Source of the DNA: Chitinophagaceae bacterium
Lineage (GTDB): Bacteria > Bacteroidota > Bacteroidia > Cytophagales > Cytophagaceae
Direction of reading: 5' to 3'
Length of the DNA: 64,000 nucleotides
NCBI GenBank assembly: GCA_028288405.1
Contig: JAQBNS010000052.1
Location: 30,284-94,283 of the forward strand
Shown: in pieces, positions 62,054 through 64,000 of the stretch
Numbering within the stretch: the first letter of the stretch is position 1
Layout of the letters: every line of letters begins with the position of its first letter
Made by a program: the position numbers and the translations under genes
Notes under the pieces: generated by a model
Database searches by the model: none
What the model saw: the letters and a program-made list of their open reading frames with translations, nothing else
What the model was told of the DNA's origin: nothing

Positions 62054-62185
62054 AAGTGGTAAGTGGTAAGTTGTAAGTGGTAAGTCAAAAAATCTAATCC
62101 ATTTTCACGCCATATTAATTATGCGTTACTTTGTACTAAGTTGAAGGTAAACCTACTTACCACTTACAACTTATCACTTACAACT
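62054..62185. repeat. Heptad-repeat inverted element, class AAGTGGT/AAGTTGT, copy 3
   Basis: The left arm AAGTGGTAAGTGGTAAGTTG continues to 62085; the right arm ACTTACCACTTACAACTTAT continues to 62185. The AT-rich core is about 69 bp. The right arm ends at the base before the glycosyltransferase ATG, so any ribosome contact region lies in the repeat. Because a terminator precedes it, the promoter of the next gene must lie inside the element; TTACTTTG (62126-62133) is one mismatch from a -7 box. Confidence 0.87.
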
Positions 62186-62950
62186 ATGATTTCCGCTGTC
62201 ATCATTACCAAAAATGAAGAATCACACATTGCGCGATGTATTCAATCGCTGTTGCCTCTTACGGATGATATTATCATCATTGACTCAGGAAGTACAGACA
62301 ATACGGCAGGTGTATGCAAACAATTTCCGGTTACATTTGAAGTAAAAGCATGGCAGGGATTTTCTTCTGCCAAAAACTATGGTAATAGTTTAGCGAAATA
62401 TAATTATATCTTATCCATTGATGGTGACGAAGAATTGTCAAAAGACATGCAGCAGGCCATTGCTGAATTGATGAAGCAACCTGCTCACCAGGCTTATGAT
62501 TTGCCTTTCCTTACCAACTTCTGCGGCAAATGGATCAGACACGGCGCCTGGTATCCTGAATCACACATTCGCATCTTCGATAAAACCCTGGTGAAATGGG
62601 AAGGTGATATCCATGAAAAGCTGATCATTCCTGCCACTGCGACGCTAGGAAAATTGAAGAAGGGATATATTCATCACTATACGATCAGCAACCTGAAAGA
62701 ATACATCGAAAAAATTAATCACTATACTTCCCTGCACGCAGAGGATATGTTCAAGCGTGGGAAAAAAGCCAGTTTCATTAAACTTTTCATCGCTCCCTGC
62801 TTTAGTTTTTTCAGAGATTATATCATCAAGCTCGGTATACTCGATGGATACCACGGTTACACGATTGCCAAGCAAAGTGCAAACTATGTTTTTTTAAAGT
62901 ATATGAAGTTGAAAATGATGGAGGCGAGAGAGCTGAAAACAGAGAACTGA
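62186..62950 (+). CDS. Glycosyltransferase family 2 (WaaE/KdtX-like)
   Basis: 254 residues from ATG 62186 (MISAVIITKNEE). The track start at 62141 reads 15 codons of repeat sequence (NLLTTYNLSLTT) and is rejected. The GT-A core has SAVIITKNEESHIARCIQSL, IIDSGSTDN and the metal site LSIDGDEELSKDM. The C-terminal part (IRIFDKTLVKWEGDIHEKL, YTSLHAEDMFKRGKKAS) resembles LPS core beta-glucosyl/heptosyl-type transferases. The final residues RELKTEN are coded by a heptad hairpin. Probably involved in cell-surface glycan assembly. Confidence 0.88.
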   Translation: MISAVIITKNEESHIARCIQSLLPLTDDIIIIDSGSTDNTAGVCKQFPVTFEVKAWQGFSSAKNYGNSLAKYNYILSIDGDEELSKDMQQAIAELMKQPAHQAYDLPFLTNFCGKWIRHGAWYPESHIRIFDKTLVKWEGDIHEKLIIPATATLGKLKKGYIHHYTISNLKEYIEKINHYTSLHAEDMFKRGKKASFIKLFIAPCFSFFRDYIIKLGILDGYHGYTIAKQSANYVFLKYMKLKMMEARELKTEN

Positions 62951-63001
62951 AAACTGGAAAAATTCTGTTCTCTGTTCTCTGTTTTCAGCTCTCTGTTCTC
63001 T
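62928..63001. repeat. Heptad hairpin, class CTGAAAA/CAGAGAA, copy 2
   Basis: GAGAGCTGAAAACAGAGAAC / GTTCTCTGTTTTCAGCTCTC, a perfect 20-bp stem (62928-62947 with 62974-62993), extended by further CTGTTCT words. It contains the last codons and stop of the glycosyltransferase and ends 6 bp before the stop of the convergent deacetylase. Related to the hairpin at 35677. Confidence 0.87.
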
Positions 63002-63006
63002 CAAGA

Positions 63007-64000
63007 TCAGCTGACCAACGAATAAATCCAAGATGTGAAACTGTTCGATGTAATTGAGAGCAGACGTTTTAACTTCTTCATCGACGGATCTCTTAACTCT
63101 ACCCGTTTCAAATTCATCCAATCCGGCTTCAATCCTATTCCTCCTTTTCGGGTAGAAACAAAACCCGCGATTCCTTGCTGACGCATGATGTCTCTGCCCC
63201 AAGCAGATTGATGTCCCCAGGTCCAGGCGAAAAAATTGACTTCTTTTCCTGTGATGTGCTGCAGCTGTTCTTTATTAGTTTGAATCTCTCTAATCACTCT
63301 TTCTTTTGCCTCTTGTTCTGAATAAGCTGTAAGCAAAGAATGCTGTGTGATATAAGCTTTTCCTTTTGCTAATGCCTCTGCCGGAGGCAAATCTTTCCAA
63401 TGCTTTCTCCACTGCATTGCAAACTCTTTAGCCGCAGTCAAGTCCAGCTTATAACCGGCCGTCACCATGTTACTCCTGCTTTTGAATACCGGATAACCCT
63501 CTTCTACTTTACCCTGGTATAAATGAATGGGAGATGAGTCTGAATGTTCACCGCTTCTAAAACCTGTCAACTCAGTGGAAATAAAAACCGGTGCATGGGT
63601 ATGCGTGTGTGCCTGAAAGTCACACAAGCCAGAAGCTACCATTTCCTTCATTTCAGCGCTCGTCATGTACTGATCGCTGGAGCCATCGCCGGTAGCATAG
63701 TAGCGAAGCAATGCTTTACTATTTGCCAACTCACCTACTTCAAAGTCGGTATGTTGTTGTCGAGTTCCCGTTGGGATAAATAAAGTATTGATAAAAAAAG
63801 TAGCTTTCAGTTCATACTTTTTAAGTAATGGAAAAACCACTTTATAATTATCGTAATACCCGTCATCGAATGTAATCAATAAACTATTGGGAGGTAGCTT
63901 GCCATGAGTCTTCACATAGTTGTGGGCTTCCCTGTAGGTAAAGGTTTCATAACGGGCGGCAATGTATTTTAAGTGTTCTTCAAATAAGTCCGGTGTTACG
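63007..64000 (-). CDS. Polysaccharide deacetylase family protein (N-terminus beyond window)
   Basis: The NodB-type domain is SLLITFDDGYYDNYKVVFPL followed by LKKYELKATFFINTLFIPTG; a later FQAHTHTHAPV supplies metal-binding His residues and NFFAWTWGHQSAWGRDIM the C-terminal part. The track places the start at 63915, but that GTG is an internal Val codon: the frame stays open to the window edge and reads VTPDLFEEHLKYIAARYETF, typical pre-domain sequence. The true start is therefore outside the window. It removes N- or O-acetyl groups from cell-surface glycans. Convergent with the glycosyltransferase. Confidence 0.88.
   Translation of the reverse strand, partial: VTPDLFEEHLKYIAARYETFTYREAHNYVKTHGKLPPNSLLITFDDGYYDNYKVVFPLLKKYELKATFFINTLFIPTGTRQQHTDFEVGELANSKALLRYYATGDGSSDQYMTSAEMKEMVASGLCDFQAHTHTHAPVFISTELTGFRSGEHSDSSPIHLYQGKVEEGYPVFKSRSNMVTAGYKLDLTAAKEFAMQWRKHWKDLPPAEALAKGKAYITQHSLLTAYSEQEAKERVIREIQTNKEQLQHITGKEVNFFAWTWGHQSAWGRDIMRQQGIAGFVSTRKGGIGLKPDWMNLKRVELRDPSMKKLKRLLSITSNSFTSWIYSLVS

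Noticed and set aside
62054-62185. Possible CRISPR array at the AAGTGGT/AAGTTGT tandem words
   Set aside because: The repeat unit is 7 bp with no spacers, arms are inverted rather than direct, and no cas gene is present.

Overview
The window looks like a chromosome segment of a Bacteroidota bacterium, probably a free-living Cytophagales- or Chitinophagales-like lineage. The evidence is the bacillithiol enzyme BshC, a secreted lectin with a T9SS-type C-terminus, TonB receptors with carboxypeptidase-regulatory-like N-terminal domains, a DUF4249 lipoprotein, DUF4295 beside rpmG/rpmB, and several TAnnTTTG promoter boxes typical of the phylum. No phage, plasmid, transposase, rRNA or CRISPR array was found. 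One tRNA is present.

Layout. 1-6000 (minus strand): a probable iron-acquisition operon, DUF4856 lipoprotein, imelysin-like lipoprotein, HTTM membrane protein and FecA-type receptor (cut by the window edge). It sits behind a TTG-N20-TACTTTTG promoter that directly abuts a 23-bp palindrome. 6.2-14.6 kb: a C-terminal processing protease, folate salvage, bshC, a cysE-cysM cysteine operon, a haem-binding protein and a kinase/receiver pair. 15.2-18.1 kb: an arylsulfotransferase-like protein, an unlisted 54-residue membrane protein and a membrane-anchored PAPS-type sulfotransferase. 18.1-26.9 kb: rimO, ftsY, rpmB-rpmG-DUF4295, rocD, hemB and a TPR histidine kinase. 27-31.5 kb: mnmD-cysQ diverging from cysC-cysD-cysN; no PAPS reductase or sulfite reductase is visible, so the PAPS may feed sulfation. 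31.7-42.6 kb: an OmpA/PD40 protein, DUF4412, a methyltransferase, tRNA-Arg, a kinase-like protein, a lipid kinase, a secreted lectin, a DUF1905 protein and an NtrC-type regulator. 42.7-51.7 kb: a complete kdp potassium-uptake operon (tiny ORF, kdpF, A, B, C, porin, stand-alone KdpD N-terminal sensor, separate histidine kinase), probably sigma-54 dependent. 51.7-64 kb: a DUF4249/TonB pair, lpxH, a LUD protein, ftsH, rsfS, birA, ahcY, a family 2 glycosyltransferase and a polysaccharide deacetylase that runs off the edge.

Most unusual content. (1) Ten loci carry hairpins whose arms are built from 7-bp tandem words (AAGTGGT/AAGTTGT, GTGAAGA/GTGAGCA, CTGAAAA/CAGAGAA, GAGCTAG/GAGGGAC). Two lie in frame inside kdpB. 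One adjoins a four-helix-bundle (S23-like) gene lodged antisense between kdpA and kdpB. Others supply the last codons of one gene or abut the start codon of another. (2) Two copies of a longer element, TTGGGCGTG...CCCTCACGC, have conserved ends and a variable interior; one holds an extra hairpin. (3) The tRNA-Arg(ACG) gene replaces the near-universal G19-C56 pair by A19-U56. (4) The kdp locus combines a split KdpD, an NtrC-type regulator, a plausible -24/-12 promoter and 22-bp-phased direct repeats upstream.
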